A stretch of DNA of 64,000 bases from Cytobacillus firmus NBRC 15306 (lineage in GTDB: Bacteria; Bacillota; Bacilli; Bacillales; Cytobacillaceae). This document shows, in pieces, positions 27,007-36,305 of this stretch. Both the position numbers and the translations under genes were made by a program. Position 1 is the stretch's first letter; the number at the start of each line of letters is the position of its first letter. The notes beneath the pieces were generated by a model. The model saw nothing but the letters and a program-made list of their open reading frames with translations, did not search any database and was not told the origin of the DNA. The stretch spans positions 40,916 through 104,915 of the forward strand of contig NZ_BCUY01000004.1 of assembly GCF_001591465.1 (NCBI RefSeq), given 5' to 3'.

Positions 27007-27925
27007 GTCCGGCACCTCCCTTGAACTCAGTAACTTCCAGGAAGCGATCTTCCAATGTTTTGGTTACTTCACGGACAGCAAATATTTTAATATCTGTACT
27101 TACAAACTCCTTTACCATCTCAGGTATTCCGTCACGGACAAGTGGAAGAAACACGCTGTTTCCAGTGACCTGTATCGGCAATTCAGGGTATATCCCCTTT
27201 AACATTCTTTGTGCTTTATCAGGGTCATCCACTTCCACTTCATAAACCTTTTCTTTTCCCTGTACAAAATCACTGATGTGCTGAACATCAATCAATTTCC
27301 CATTTTGAATAATGCCGATTCTGTCGCACATCATTTCCATTTCCGATAATAAGTGGCTGGATACAATGACAGCCATTTCTCTCTCTCTCGCAAGCATCCT
27401 CAGATGATCCCTAATCTCTCTGATGCCTGCCGGATCAAGCCCATTCGTAGGCTCATCCAGAACGAGGATTTGGGGATCATGCAAAAGACACTGCGCCAGA
27501 CCAAGTCTCTGCCTCATTCCAAGTGAGTATGTCCTCACTTTATCATGTATCCGATCTGCCAGGCCTACCAGCTCGACAGTCTCATCAATCTTCTCCTTTG
27601 TCACACCTTTTGACATTCGTGCATAATGGATTAAATTTTGATAACCTGACAAAAACTTATACATCTCAGGATTTTCTACAATGGCTCCAATATGGGAAAC
27701 CGCTTTTTCAAAATCTGTTTTAATGCTGCTGCCAAGAATTTTTATGTCCCCGGAAGTAATGCCGATCAAGCCCACCAGCATTCGAATAGTGGTGGTTTTA
27801 CCTGCACCGTTTGGGCCAAGGAAACCGAATACCTCTCCCTTTTTCACGTCAAAGCTGACAGAATCAATAATCGTTCTTCCTTTAATCACTTTTGTAACAT
27901 CCTGTATTTCTACAAGAGTATCCAT
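26984..27925 (-). CDS. ABC transporter ATP-binding protein
   Basis: 313 residues. Walker A GPNGAGKTTT at about 38-47, Q-loop VENPEMY near 88, signature YSLGMRQRLGLAQ near 134-146, Walker B LVLDEPTNGLDP near 153-164, and H-loop SSHLL near 190. This matches the CcmA/BcrA subgroup that pairs with ABC-2 permeases. It has a C-terminal extension of about 90 residues. GAGGAGGATG precedes the ATG. Forms a two-gene operon with the permease; these genes are not at this position in B. subtilis. Confidence 0.9.
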   Translation of the reverse strand: MDTLVEIQDVTKVIKGRTIIDSVSFDVKKGEVFGFLGPNGAGKTTTIRMLVGLIGITSGDIKILGSSIKTDFEKAVSHIGAIVENPEMYKFLSGYQNLIHYARMSKGVTKEKIDETVELVGLADRIHDKVRTYSLGMRQRLGLAQCLLHDPQILVLDEPTNGLDPAGIREIRDHLRMLAREREMAVIVSSHLLSEMEMMCDRIGIIQNGKLIDVQHISDFVQGKEKVYEVEVDDPDKAQRMLKGIYPELPIQVTGNSVFLPLVRDGIPEMVKEFVSTDIKIFAVREVTKTLEDRFLEVTEFKGGAGHARTDSK

Positions 27926-28102
27926 GTATTCATCCTCCTCCCAGCTGGTAATGCTTTGTCCATTTTGCAGACGTCTTTAAGGCCGGGATCAAAATTAGAT
28001 TTGCTCCTTGCTATTTTACCTTTCACGGGCTGAGAATGGAATATTTTCATCTATTAAGGTGACGATAAGCCTAACAATCGTATTTTCGAGGTGATCAAAG
28101 AA

Positions 28103-28630
28103 ATGAAGGAACGGAAAGACTTATGGAAGCCGGAAGAGGATCAATTACTCGAAGAGACAGTACTCGAATACACATCAAATGGCGATTCAAAAGCATCAGC
28201 CTTTAAGAAGGCAAGTACCGAACTGGGCCGTACAGTTTCAGCCTGCCAATATCGCTGGAACATGGTCATAACCAAAAGGGAAGATTATGGATCCGAAGAA
28301 AACACAAGGAATACTGCAGGCTCTCTAACACATGAAACACATGAAACTCCTGATACTGTTCCGCCCGCCAACTTGGCTCAAGTCATACACTTCTTAAGAA
28401 ATTTCGCCAAAACACAGCCTGATCCAGATCAAATGAAGGAAAATAAATGTCTGCACGAAGAACAAGTGCAATTAAAACTTCAAAATGAGGAGTTAATTAA
28501 AAGGTTGAAGGAAAAAGAAACGGAATATAAAAATCAGCTTTTGCAATATGGGGAAATGGCAAGCATCCTGAAAGAAGCAGACCAGCTGCTGAAGCATGAC
28601 AGCATAGAAGAGAAAAGAGCTGTTCATTAA
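28103..28630 (+). CDS. RsfA family Myb/SANT-like transcriptional regulator
   Basis: 175 residues. The N-terminal Myb/SANT-like DNA-binding domain reads WKPEEDQLLEETVLEY ... GRTVSACQYRWN (about 6-55), close to RsfA and YlbO/GerR of B. subtilis, regulators of forespore and mother-cell gene expression. A variable linker precedes a C-terminal coiled coil (about residues 115-165, rich in Lys, Glu and Leu). ATG 28103 follows GAGGTGAT; the in-frame GTG at 28091 is part of the RBS. A sporulation role is inferred from the family; which promoter it controls is unknown. Confidence 0.8.
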   Translation: MKERKDLWKPEEDQLLEETVLEYTSNGDSKASAFKKASTELGRTVSACQYRWNMVITKREDYGSEENTRNTAGSLTHETHETPDTVPPANLAQVIHFLRNFAKTQPDPDQMKENKCLHEEQVQLKLQNEELIKRLKEKETEYKNQLLQYGEMASILKEADQLLKHDSIEEKRAVH

Positions 28631-28662
28631 CTGAAGCGATTGAAGAAAATTAACATGCGCAA

Positions 28663-28692
28663 AGACCGGCCTTCAGAAGGCCGGTCTCTTTT
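28663..28692 (+). terminator. Terminator of the RsfA-like gene
   Basis: AGACCGGCCTT/AAGGCCGGTCT stem with a 3-nt loop, then CTTTTC. It also faces the end of tcdA. Confidence 0.85.
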
Positions 28693-29453
28693 CAGTCATT
28701 TACACGTGCAATTTTTATATCGCTTAAGAGTTCTCTGGTTACATAGCTGGCCATGATTAAACCTGCAACAGAAGGAACAAATGCGTTAGAAGATGGCGGC
28801 ATTTTGGCCTTTCTGATTTCAGCATCATCTTTTCCTACTGTTTTTCGGACATCTTCCCGGATTACAATCGGGCTTTCATCTGAAAATACAACCGGAACGC
28901 CTTTTCTGATTCCTTCTTTTCTCAGGCGCGTGCGGATAACCTTTGCAATCGGGTCAGTATGAGTTTTGAAGATATCAGCAATCTGGAATCTGGTTGGATC
29001 CATCTTATTGGCAGCACCCATGCATGAGATCATTGGAATCCCTCTGTTCAAGCATTCTTTCATTAGATGGATTTTATAGGCAATTGTATCGGAAGCATCA
29101 ACTACAAAGTCCAGACCGTAATTGAAGAATTGTTCATAGGTTTCTTCTGTATAAAACATTTTCAAAGCAATAACTTCACAGTCAGGATTGATATCCTTGA
29201 TTCTTTCTTTCATTAAATCCACCTTTGGTTTCCCGACAGTGGATAATAAAGCGATGACCTGTCTGTTCACATTTGTAATATCTACATCGTCTTTATCAAC
29301 CAGCACAAGCCGGCCAACGCCGGAACGCGCCAATGCTTCCGCTGCAAAAGAACCAACTCCGCCGATGCCCAGTACTGCAACGGTGCTATTTTTCATTTTT
29401 TCGAGGCCTTCTTTGCCAATAGCCAATTCATTCCTGGAAAATTGGTGAAGCAT
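28692..29453 (-). CDS. tcdA: tRNA threonylcarbamoyladenosine dehydratase TcdA (YrvM)
   Basis: E1-like ThiF-family enzyme that cyclises t6A to ct6A at position 37 of ANN-decoding tRNAs, using ATP. 253 residues. The nucleotide-binding GIGGVGSFAAEALARSGVG is at about 30-48, followed by DKDDVDITNVNRQ, and VVDASDTI near 115-122. The cysteine in MISCMGAA lies in the region of the family's catalytic cysteine; C-terminal SNAFVPSVAGLIMASYV is conserved. Located between rarA and 6S RNA as in B. subtilis. Confidence 0.93.
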   Translation of the reverse strand: MLHQFSRNELAIGKEGLEKMKNSTVAVLGIGGVGSFAAEALARSGVGRLVLVDKDDVDITNVNRQVIALLSTVGKPKVDLMKERIKDINPDCEVIALKMFYTEETYEQFFNYGLDFVVDASDTIAYKIHLMKECLNRGIPMISCMGAANKMDPTRFQIADIFKTHTDPIAKVIRTRLRKEGIRKGVPVVFSDESPIVIREDVRKTVGKDDAEIRKAKMPPSSNAFVPSVAGLIMASYVTRELLSDIKIARVND

Positions 29454-29672
29454 ATTTATATCAACTCCATCAGATGTTATTTAATAAGCATGTATTTTCT
29501 TATACCCGATAATGAATATATCATACTTGATTTTTAAAGCAAGTAGTTCTATGGGATTAATGATATTAACATTTAAGCTTAAATTCAAACTTCTCTCCAA
29601 TAGTGTTCACAGCATTATCTTATTTAAAACTTATCTTCTTATCAGTGATTCATACTAACAGGACAAATAAAA

Positions 29673-29693
29673 AAACCATGCCCGCTGGCATGG
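29673..29693 (-). terminator. 6S RNA terminator
   Basis: CCATGCC/GGCATGG stem with a 4-nt loop, then seven T residues on the minus strand. Confidence 0.88.
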
Positions 29694-29912
29694 ATTATAA
29701 ATATCGTATGTACTAAAGAGTCCCAATCGTGCCGTCGCTGTTGATGCCCTCGTTTTGAACCCGCACTCAGCAGGTGGGTGTCCTGTTTCCTGCGTTTGTA
29801 AGTCCTCATCCATGAGGCATTTACGCTGCTGGAAAACTCCGGACTCCCGAAGGAATAATGTTGGTCAAAATTTCAGGTTTTACAACGAACACATCAGGAC
29901 TCTTTATTTATT
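29694..29912 (-). ncRNA. bsrA: 6S-1 RNA (BsrA)
   Basis: The 5' region AAAGAGTCCTGATGTGTT matches the start of B. subtilis 6S-1 RNA, and the locus (between tcdA/yrvM and aspS) is the same. The ends pair: AAAGAGTCC near 29898-29906 with GGGACTCTTT near 29711-29720, closing a long interrupted hairpin with a central bubble. This mimics an open promoter and sequesters sigma-A RNA polymerase, with release by pRNA synthesis. A terminator follows directly, and a sigma-A promoter is seven bases upstream. Exact mature ends are estimated. Confidence 0.9.
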
Positions 29913-29918
29913 GATATG

Positions 29919-29947
29919 ATCATATCACACGATTTCGTCTTTTTCAA
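29919..29947 (-). promoter_or_regulatory. Sigma-A promoter of 6S-1 RNA
   Basis: TTGAAA (29942-29947), 17-base spacer, TATGAT (29919-29924) on the minus strand. Confidence 0.8.
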
Positions 29948-30090
29948 GCTGATGAAATGGAGGTGATATGGACAAATATATCCATTTTATTCCTTAAAAT
30001 TAGAAAGTCTGCCTAAAAGTCAGGAGTTACTTCCCGGTTTAATTTTCTGAAAAATGAATTTTTTCTTCCGTTTAACCATTAAATAGGAAA

Positions 30091-31866
30091 TTACTCACTT
30101 TTTTTTAAATTAAGTGCTAAATGCAAATCATTAAGCTGCGACTGGCTGACTTCCCCAGGAGCTTCTGTAAGCACACAGCTCGCACTGGCTGTTTTAGGGA
30201 ATGCAATTGTATCCCTCAGGTTTGTTCTGCCGGCCAATAGCATCACGAGTCTGTCCAACCCCAGGGCAATACCGCCATGCGGAGGAGTGCCATATTCAAA
30301 TGCTTCAAGAAGGAAACCAAACTGTTCAACAGCTTCTTCTTTTGAGAAGCCAAGCACACTGAACATTTTCTCCTGAACATCTCTTTCGAAAATACGCAAT
30401 GAACCGCCGCCAAGCTCGTAGCCATTTAATACAAGGTCATATGCTTGTGCGCGGACCCCAGCAGGATCCTTATCAAGAAGATCTAAATCTTCTCTTGCAG
30501 GCATGGTAAATGGATGATGGGCTGCATAATATCTGCCTTCTTCCTCATCATACTCAAGAAGCGGCCAGTCTGTAACCCAAAGGAAATTAAATTTGCTTTG
30601 ATCAATCAGCTCAAGCTCTTTACCAAGCTTTAAGCGCAGAGCGCCAAGTGCATCAGCGACAACATTCTTCTTATCTGCTACAAATAGGAGCAAGTCTCCC
30701 GGTTCTACCGATAGTACGGAATAGAATGATTTTTGCTCGTCCTCAGTGACAAACTTGGCAATCGGACCTTTTAATCCGTCCTCTTCCGCTTTTAACCACG
30801 CAAGCCCTTTTGCACCATAAACAGCTGCAAACTCTGTTAAGGCATCAATATCTTTTCTTGAGTACTTTCCTGCGCCATTTTTTACATTAATGGCCTTCAC
30901 CTGTCCTCCGGATGCTACTGCTCCGGCAAATACTTTGAAGCTTGACTCTTTCACGATCTCAGACAGATCTGTTAATTCCATCCCAAAGCGTGTATCCGGC
31001 TTATCTGAACCAAAACGGTCCATGGCATCCTGATAGGTCATGCGAGGAAATGGAAGCTTTACATCATGGCCTTTTACTTCTTTCATAATCTTTTCCATCA
31101 TGTTTTCCATCAGGCTGATGATTTCTTCCTGGCTCATGAAACTCATTTCGATGTCGAGTTGAGTAAATTCAGGCTGGCGATCTGCCCGAAGATCTTCATC
31201 ACGGAAGCATCGTGCAATTTGGTAATAGCGCTCAAATCCGCCTACCATTAATAACTGCTTAAAGATTTGCGGCGACTGCGGAAGAGCGTAAAATTCACCT
31301 GGATGCACACGGCTTGGAACTAAATAATCACGGGCTCCCTCCGGGGTGCTCTTCGTTAAGATCGGTGTTTCCACATCCAAAAATCCTTCGCTGTCCAGGA
31401 AATCCCTCATTACTTTAGTAACTTGATGACGCATTTTAAAGGTTTCGAACATAACCGGGCGTCTCAAATCCAGATAGCGGTATTTTAAGCGGACATCTTC
31501 AGAAACATCCGTTTTATCATCAATGACAAAAGGAGGTGTTTTTGCTTCATTGATGATCGTCACTTTCTCTGCTTTAATCTCAATGCGCCCTGTTTTCAAA
31601 TTCTCATTGATGGTGCCTTCTTCACGCGCAATTACTTCTCCCTCTATATCAATTACAAATTCATTGCGGATTTTTTCAGCCGCTGCAAGAGCTTCCGGGG
31701 AAACTTCCGGATTGAATACAACCTGAACAATGCCAGTGCGGTCACGAAGATCCACAAAGATCAGGCCGCCCAGATCCCGGCGCTTTTGCACCCAGCCTTT
31801 TAAGCTTACTTTTTCTCCTATAGCTTTTTCCGTTACTTCCCCGCAAAAATACGTTCGCCCATACAT
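30091..31866 (-). CDS. aspS: Aspartyl-tRNA synthetase
   Basis: Class II synthetase charging tRNA-Asp. 591 residues: N-terminal OB-fold anticodon-binding domain ([19 protein letters not shown], about 20-38), motif 2 with [18 protein letters not shown] (about 217-234), the bacterial GAD insertion (about 300-420), and motif 3 [15 protein letters not shown] (about 530-545). ATG 31866 follows AGGAGG at seven bases; the in-frame codons upstream are not needed. It lies 25 bases after hisS and is therefore under the same T-box control. Confidence 0.96.
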   Translation of the reverse strand: MYGRTYFCGEVTEKAIGEKVSLKGWVQKRRDLGGLIFVDLRDRTGIVQVVFNPEVSPEALAAAEKIRNEFVIDIEGEVIAREEGTINENLKTGRIEIKAEKVTIINEAKTPPFVIDDKTDVSEDVRLKYRYLDLRRPVMFETFKMRHQVTKVMRDFLDSEGFLDVETPILTKSTPEGARDYLVPSRVHPGEFYALPQSPQIFKQLLMVGGFERYYQIARCFRDEDLRADRQPEFTQLDIEMSFMSQEEIISLMENMMEKIMKEVKGHDVKLPFPRMTYQDAMDRFGSDKPDTRFGMELTDLSEIVKESSFKVFAGAVASGGQVKAINVKNGAGKYSRKDIDALTEFAAVYGAKGLAWLKAEEDGLKGPIAKFVTEDEQKSFYSVLSVEPGDLLLFVADKKNVVADALGALRLKLGKELELIDQSKFNFLWVTDWPLLEYDEEEGRYYAAHHPFTMPAREDLDLLDKDPAGVRAQAYDLVLNGYELGGGSLRIFERDVQEKMFSVLGFSKEEAVEQFGFLLEAFEYGTPPHGGIALGLDRLVMLLAGRTNLRDTIAFPKTASASCVLTEAPGEVSQSQLNDLHLALNLKKSE

Positions 31867-31891
31867 ACTAATTCCTCCTGTAAACACAAGT

Positions 31892-33166
31892 TTATGATTG
31901 ATAAAGTGCTGTGAATTTCTCTATAAACGAATCAAGTGCAACCTCTGTTTGCTCCCCTGATTCCATCGATTTAACATTAATTTTATTGGCTTTAAGCTCA
32001 TCTTCGCCCAGGACAGCAACAAATTTCGCATTTGAACGGTCTGCCGCTTTAAACTGTGCTTTAATTTTTCTGTCAAGATAATCTCTTTCAGCAGAATATC
32101 CTGCCATCCGCAGTTTTTGAAGAAGGCCGACTGTATAATCCTTTGCTTCCTCTCCAAGGGATACAAGGTAGCAATCAATGCTCCTAGCAAGAGGCAGATT
32201 GACCTTTTCTGCTTCAAGAGCAGCAATGAATCGCTCGATACTTAAAGCAAAGCCAATTCCAGGCGCTTCAGGACCTCCAATTTCCTCAGTGAGGCCATTG
32301 TATCGTCCGCCGCCGCAAAGAGTAGTAATTGCTCCGAAACCTTCGGAATCACTCATAATTTCAAAGGCCGTATGATTATAATAATCCAGGCCGCGAACAA
32401 GATTTGGATCGACCGTAAAGTCAATATCCAGGTTCTTTAAATACTTTTGAACCTTCTCGAAGTAGGCTTTTGAATAATCATTTAAATAATCAATAATGGA
32501 TGGAGCAGATTTCATAAGTTCATGTTCACGGTCTTGTTTACAGTCCAGGATACGCATTGGATTCTTCTCAAGACGGTTCTGGCAATCCTGGCAAAACTCA
32601 CCGATCCGCGGCTTAAAGTGGTTGACCAAGGCCTCTCTGTGTGCAGTTCGGCTTTCTTTATCTCCCAGGCTGTTCACAATCAATTTAAGCTTTTGCAGAC
32701 CCATTCTTTTATAGAGTGACATTGCCAATGCAATTACTTCCGCATCAATTGCCGGATCAGCACTGCCGATCGCTTCGACGCCGAATTGGACAAACTGGCG
32801 GAAACGTCCTGCCTGAGGGCGCTCATAACGGAACATAGGTCCCATATAATAAAGCTTTACAGGCTGACTTGCATCGCCATGCATTTTGTGCTCAACAAAA
32901 GATCTTACAGTTGAAGCTGTTCCTTCAGGGCGAAGGGTCAGACTGCGGCCGCCGCGGTCTTCAAACGTGTACATTTCTTTTTGAACAATATCCGTGGTGT
33001 CTCCTACACTGCGCAGGAATAATTCTGTATGTTCGAATATAGGTGTTCTGATCTCACGATATTGAAACTTCTCACAAAGTTCCCTTGCCTTTTCTTCAAT
33101 CAATTGCCATTTCTCAACTTCTCCCGGCAGAATGTCCTGCGTTCCCCTCGGTATTCGAATTGACAT
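31892..33166 (-). CDS. hisS: Histidyl-tRNA synthetase
   Basis: Class II synthetase charging tRNA-His. 424 residues: [16 protein letters not shown] at the start, motif 2 [15 protein letters not shown] near 109-123, and the histidine-A motif [14 protein letters not shown] near 258-271. The C-terminal anticodon-binding domain follows (about 325-424). Preceded by AGGAGGTAA. First gene of the hisS-aspS operon and directly downstream of a T-box with a histidine specifier. Confidence 0.96.
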   Translation of the reverse strand: MSIRIPRGTQDILPGEVEKWQLIEEKARELCEKFQYREIRTPIFEHTELFLRSVGDTTDIVQKEMYTFEDRGGRSLTLRPEGTASTVRSFVEHKMHGDASQPVKLYYMGPMFRYERPQAGRFRQFVQFGVEAIGSADPAIDAEVIALAMSLYKRMGLQKLKLIVNSLGDKESRTAHREALVNHFKPRIGEFCQDCQNRLEKNPMRILDCKQDREHELMKSAPSIIDYLNDYSKAYFEKVQKYLKNLDIDFTVDPNLVRGLDYYNHTAFEIMSDSEGFGAITTLCGGGRYNGLTEEIGGPEAPGIGFALSIERFIAALEAEKVNLPLARSIDCYLVSLGEEAKDYTVGLLQKLRMAGYSAERDYLDRKIKAQFKAADRSNAKFVAVLGEDELKANKINVKSMESGEQTEVALDSFIEKFTALYQS

Positions 33167-33263
33167 GAAAATTACCTCCTAATGCAAAATGATAACTATG
33201 TATAATTTATTGATCCTTTACGCTTTAGCCAATAAATCAGCCATGTTCGCAAGCATCGCCAAA

Positions 33264-33603
33264 ATAAAAAAACCCCCGCCTCCTTGTATATTAAATACAA
33301 GGGACGAGAGTCTGTTTTTTCCCGTGGTGCCACCCTAGTTGAAGCCTATAAATAGACTTCCTCTTTTACAGTTAACGCCTGTTAACGTTCAGCTCCTACT
33401 AAGGATCAAGCCTTTTTCAGAGAGAAACCTACGAAGTGTTCTTTCGTTAAATCATCATGTGAGAATGCTTTCAGCCGGACGGCATTCTCTCTCTTTTCAT
33501 GTGGGGTTTAACTACTCTTCTCCATCAATGGTTTATTATCGAAAAGCAGAAACGCCTTGGTCTGGCGCTGCAGCTAGACATTTAATTGTTTTGTCATTTT
33601 ATT
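33264..33603 (-). promoter_or_regulatory. T-box riboswitch controlling hisS-aspS
   Basis: T-box sequence AGGGTGGCACC (33326-33336) followed by a terminator helix and seven T residues (33266-33272). Stem I shows GAGTAGT, an AGAGAG bulge and a GGCTGAAAG loop; the specifier position reads CAC (33436-33438, histidine) in the context GAACACTTCG. No aspartate codon GAC was seen at the specifier, so uncharged tRNA-His alone should control both synthetases. Confidence 0.93.
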
Positions 33604-33609
33604 TATATT

Positions 33610-33638
33610 ATAATACGGAGCATTTCCGCCAATGTCAA
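33610..33638 (-). promoter_or_regulatory. Sigma-A promoter of the hisS leader
   Basis: TTGACA (33633-33638), 17-base spacer, TATTAT (33610-33615) on the minus strand. Confidence 0.85.
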
Positions 33639-33650
33639 GACTAAAAAATG

Positions 33651-33836
33651 CTATGATCGTTCCAGCCTTTTTTTCAGTTTTCTTACATCCCTGAGAGATA
33701 GTCCAAACTCTGACGCGAGTTCAATCATGTTTGAGTTCTGTTCTTTTTGTATAAAATCATGAAAATCTACCCCGAACAGCTGATTTTCACCAGATTGTGC
33801 TGACATTCCTTTTTCTCCAAATCTCATTGTGCTCAC
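33651..33836 (-). CDS. Small HTH-like protein, 61 aa (position of yrzK)
   Basis: 61 residues; the C-terminal half (ELASEFGLSLRDVRKLKKR) looks like a sigma-70 region 4 or Xre-type helix-turn-helix, while the N-terminal half is polar. It lies between the amidase gene and the hisS promoter, where B. subtilis has the small gene yrzK; equivalence is by position only. Its stop codon is about 12 bases before the hisS -35, so transcription may run into the T-box region. It might bind DNA, but one helix-turn-helix with no partner domain is weak evidence. Confidence 0.6.
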   Translation of the reverse strand: MSTMRFGEKGMSAQSGENQLFGVDFHDFIQKEQNSNMIELASEFGLSLRDVRKLKKRLERS

Positions 33837-34056
33837 CCTTTTTTATATAGTCTGTTCTATTCTTGCCATTTTCAGATGAAATGTTTCATAACGGACAAAT
33901 TAAATTCCCCAGCTAAAATTGATGGCTGATAATCCGATATTAGAAGGGATATTGCACAAGATGGAGAAGTATTTTAGGACCAAAGTTCTCTTGACTGCGG
34001 GCACCTTGTTTGTTTTTCTTTTAATAAGGATTTTTATTATGAAAGGAGGCGGCCTG

Positions 34057-35802
34057 TTGAAGAAAAGAAAGCCACTTATTCTCGTGATATGCCTTATGCT
34101 TTTAGCTGGCATAACACAGCCGGAAACACAGGTTAAAGCTGAAAACAGTTCTGTAACAATCACCACCAATAATCTTAACGTCCGTCAAGGGCCGGGTTTA
34201 AGCTACCCCATTCTGGGACAAGCCCAGAAAGGAGACCAATTTAACGCCCTTTCCCGTGAAGGAGAATGGATTAAAATTAATTTCCAGGGAGAAAATGGCT
34301 ATGTCGCAAGCTGGCTTGTTTCCAATATGACTTCAAATCAGATTGGAGAAAAAACGTCAGGTAACAATTCCCAGGTGGTTGTCACAACAGATGGCCTTAG
34401 GGTGAGAAATGGACCTGGTACAAGTTACGGGGTTCTGGGGGCTATCCAAAAAGGAACAGCCTATAAGGTCAAGAGCACAGAAGGAAGCTGGATTAAGATT
34501 CAAACTCCTTTTGGAGATGGATGGGTGGCAAATGAATTTGTCCAATTCAGCGGCAAACAAAAGAAGAATTCATCCCGCAGCAGCCAAACCGGGAAGATCA
34601 CGGCAAACTCTCTAAATGTGAGAAACAAGCCATCTCTTCAAAGTGATATCATCGGCAAACTTAATTCGGGGGAGACAGTTGCCGTTCTTTCTCAAGATGA
34701 CAGCTGGACAGAAATCTCTTTCTCGGGAAATACAGGATGGATCAGCAGCCAATATATTACGGTTCAACCCTCACAATCAGAAAGCAAACCAAAACAGTCA
34801 TCATCCGGGAAAACCGGCACTGTAACTGCAACCTCTTTAACGGTAAGAAACAAAGCATCGTTAAATGGGAAACCAATTGGTTCAGTTGCCAAAGGCCAAA
34901 CTTTCTCCATTCTTGAAGTAGAAGATAATTGGGTAAAGATTGAATTTAAGCCTGGTTCTTACGGATGGGCGGCAAGCTGGTTTATAGACATAACTGCCGA
35001 AAAGAATTCCGGCTCTTCTCAGCAAAATGTAAACGGCAGTTCTGCAATTATCTTACATAACGGATCAAATATTAGAAAAAAAGCGAGTACCCGGTCAGCT
35101 GTCGTTCACAGGGCAAATAAAGGAGACAGCTTTGAAATTATCAGTCTGAATAATGATTGGTACGAAATTCGCCTGCCAAACGGCGGAAAGGGTTTTGTAG
35201 CCGGCTGGATCGTAACGGTTGAAGGATCTGCACCTGCAGTAACAAAGCCGGGAGCAGAAAAGCATTTAAAAAATAAAACAATTGTCCTTGATCCAGGTCA
35301 TGGAGGCCGTGATAATGGGACAACAGGAGCAAGAGGGACACGTGAAAAGGATATTACAATCAGGACTGCTCAATTGCTCGCCGAAAAATTAAGGGCTGCC
35401 GGGGCTAATGTCATTCTGACCAGGAGCGGGGATACCTATTTGCCGCTTCCTTCTAGAGTAGGGATCTCACATGATCATAATGCAGATGCTTTTATCAGCA
35501 TTCATTATGACAGCACTCCGGACCGGACTGCCAGAGGAGCGACTACCTATTACTACCATCCTTTCCAAAAGGAGATTGCAGCCAATATCCACTCCAATGT
35601 AACAGCAATGACAAACCTGAGAGATCGGGGCTCTAGAGTCGGAGATTATCATGTAATCAGAGAGAACAAACGAAATGCTGTTCTGATCGAACTCGGATAC
35701 CTGAGCAATCCCGCAGAAGAAGCCCTGATAGCTTCTGCACAGTATCAGCAATCAGCAGCAGCAGGAATTTGTCAGGGGCTTGCACGATATTTTAAGAATT
35801 AG
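34057..35802 (+). CDS. N-acetylmuramoyl-L-alanine amidase with five SH3b repeats (YrvJ-like)
   Basis: Secreted cell-wall hydrolase. TTG 34057, preceded by AAAGGAGG, gives a signal peptide (LKKRKPLILVICLMLLAG, cleaved near AENS) and 581 residues; an upstream in-frame ATG at 33919 would mask the signal. Five bacterial SH3 domains follow, each with an LNVRxGP-type motif (about residues 35-405). The C-terminal Amidase_3 domain has zinc ligands in DPGHGG, REKD and SIHYD, and the catalytic glutamate in LIELGY. It cuts the lactyl-amide bond of the peptide stem; SH3b domains bind the wall. Flanked by a strong terminator. Confidence 0.92.
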   Translation: MKKRKPLILVICLMLLAGITQPETQVKAENSSVTITTNNLNVRQGPGLSYPILGQAQKGDQFNALSREGEWIKINFQGENGYVASWLVSNMTSNQIGEKTSGNNSQVVVTTDGLRVRNGPGTSYGVLGAIQKGTAYKVKSTEGSWIKIQTPFGDGWVANEFVQFSGKQKKNSSRSSQTGKITANSLNVRNKPSLQSDIIGKLNSGETVAVLSQDDSWTEISFSGNTGWISSQYITVQPSQSESKPKQSSSGKTGTVTATSLTVRNKASLNGKPIGSVAKGQTFSILEVEDNWVKIEFKPGSYGWAASWFIDITAEKNSGSSQQNVNGSSAIILHNGSNIRKKASTRSAVVHRANKGDSFEIISLNNDWYEIRLPNGGKGFVAGWIVTVEGSAPAVTKPGAEKHLKNKTIVLDPGHGGRDNGTTGARGTREKDITIRTAQLLAEKLRAAGANVILTRSGDTYLPLPSRVGISHDHNADAFISIHYDSTPDRTARGATTYYYHPFQKEIAANIHSNVTAMTNLRDRGSRVGDYHVIRENKRNAVLIELGYLSNPAEEALIASAQYQQSAAAGICQGLARYFKN

Positions 35803-35846
35803 CAAAAAGCCCTGGCACTCACATTGGGATGCCGGGGCTTTTTGCG
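35801..35846. terminator. Bidirectional terminator between the amidase and dtd
   Basis: GCAAAAAGCCCTGGC paired with GCCGGGGCTTTTTGC around a 14-nt loop, with one mismatch or wobble; A/T tracts lie within both arms. Confidence 0.85.
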
Positions 35847-35850
35847 TTCA

Positions 35851-36291
35851 TTATTTGCTTTCTAAAATTAAGGTAACAGGCCCATCGTTGGTTAACTGAA
35901 CATCCATCATGGCGCCGAATTCACCTGTTTCCACTTTCAGGCCTTTAGCTTCTAAAAACCGGTTAAAAGCATCATAGATTTTCACGGCATGCGCAGGCTT
36001 TGCCGCGTCCATGAAATTGGGACGTCTGCCCTTTCGGCAATCTCCATATAATGTGAATTGAGAGACCGAAAGAATTTCACCTTCCTGATCGAGCAGTGAT
36101 AGATTCATTTTGCCGGCATCATCTTCAAAGACGCGAAGATTGGCAATCTTATCAGCCAGAAAAGCTGCGTCCTCTTCTTTATCTTCGTGGGTGACTCCAA
36201 CGAGCAAAACAAACCCTTTTTTGATGCTTCCAACGGTTTCCCCGTCAACCGTTACGCTGGCTTCTTTGCTTCGCTGCACTACAACACGCAT
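35851..36291 (-). CDS. dtd: D-aminoacyl-tRNA deacylase
   Basis: Hydrolyses D-aminoacyl-tRNA (and misacylated glycyl-tRNA-Ala), protecting translation. 146 residues: [17 protein letters not shown] at the start, the active-site [17 protein letters not shown] near 75-91, and the cross-subunit NDGPVTLIL near 135-143, which carries the Gly-Pro motif. It lies 14 bases after relA in the same direction and is ended by a bidirectional terminator. Confidence 0.95.
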   Translation of the reverse strand: MRVVVQRSKEASVTVDGETVGSIKKGFVLLVGVTHEDKEEDAAFLADKIANLRVFEDDAGKMNLSLLDQEGEILSVSQFTLYGDCRKGRRPNFMDAAKPAHAVKIYDAFNRFLEAKGLKVETGEFGAMMDVQLTNDGPVTLILESK

Positions 36292-36305
36292 TCTATCTGC
36301 TCCCT

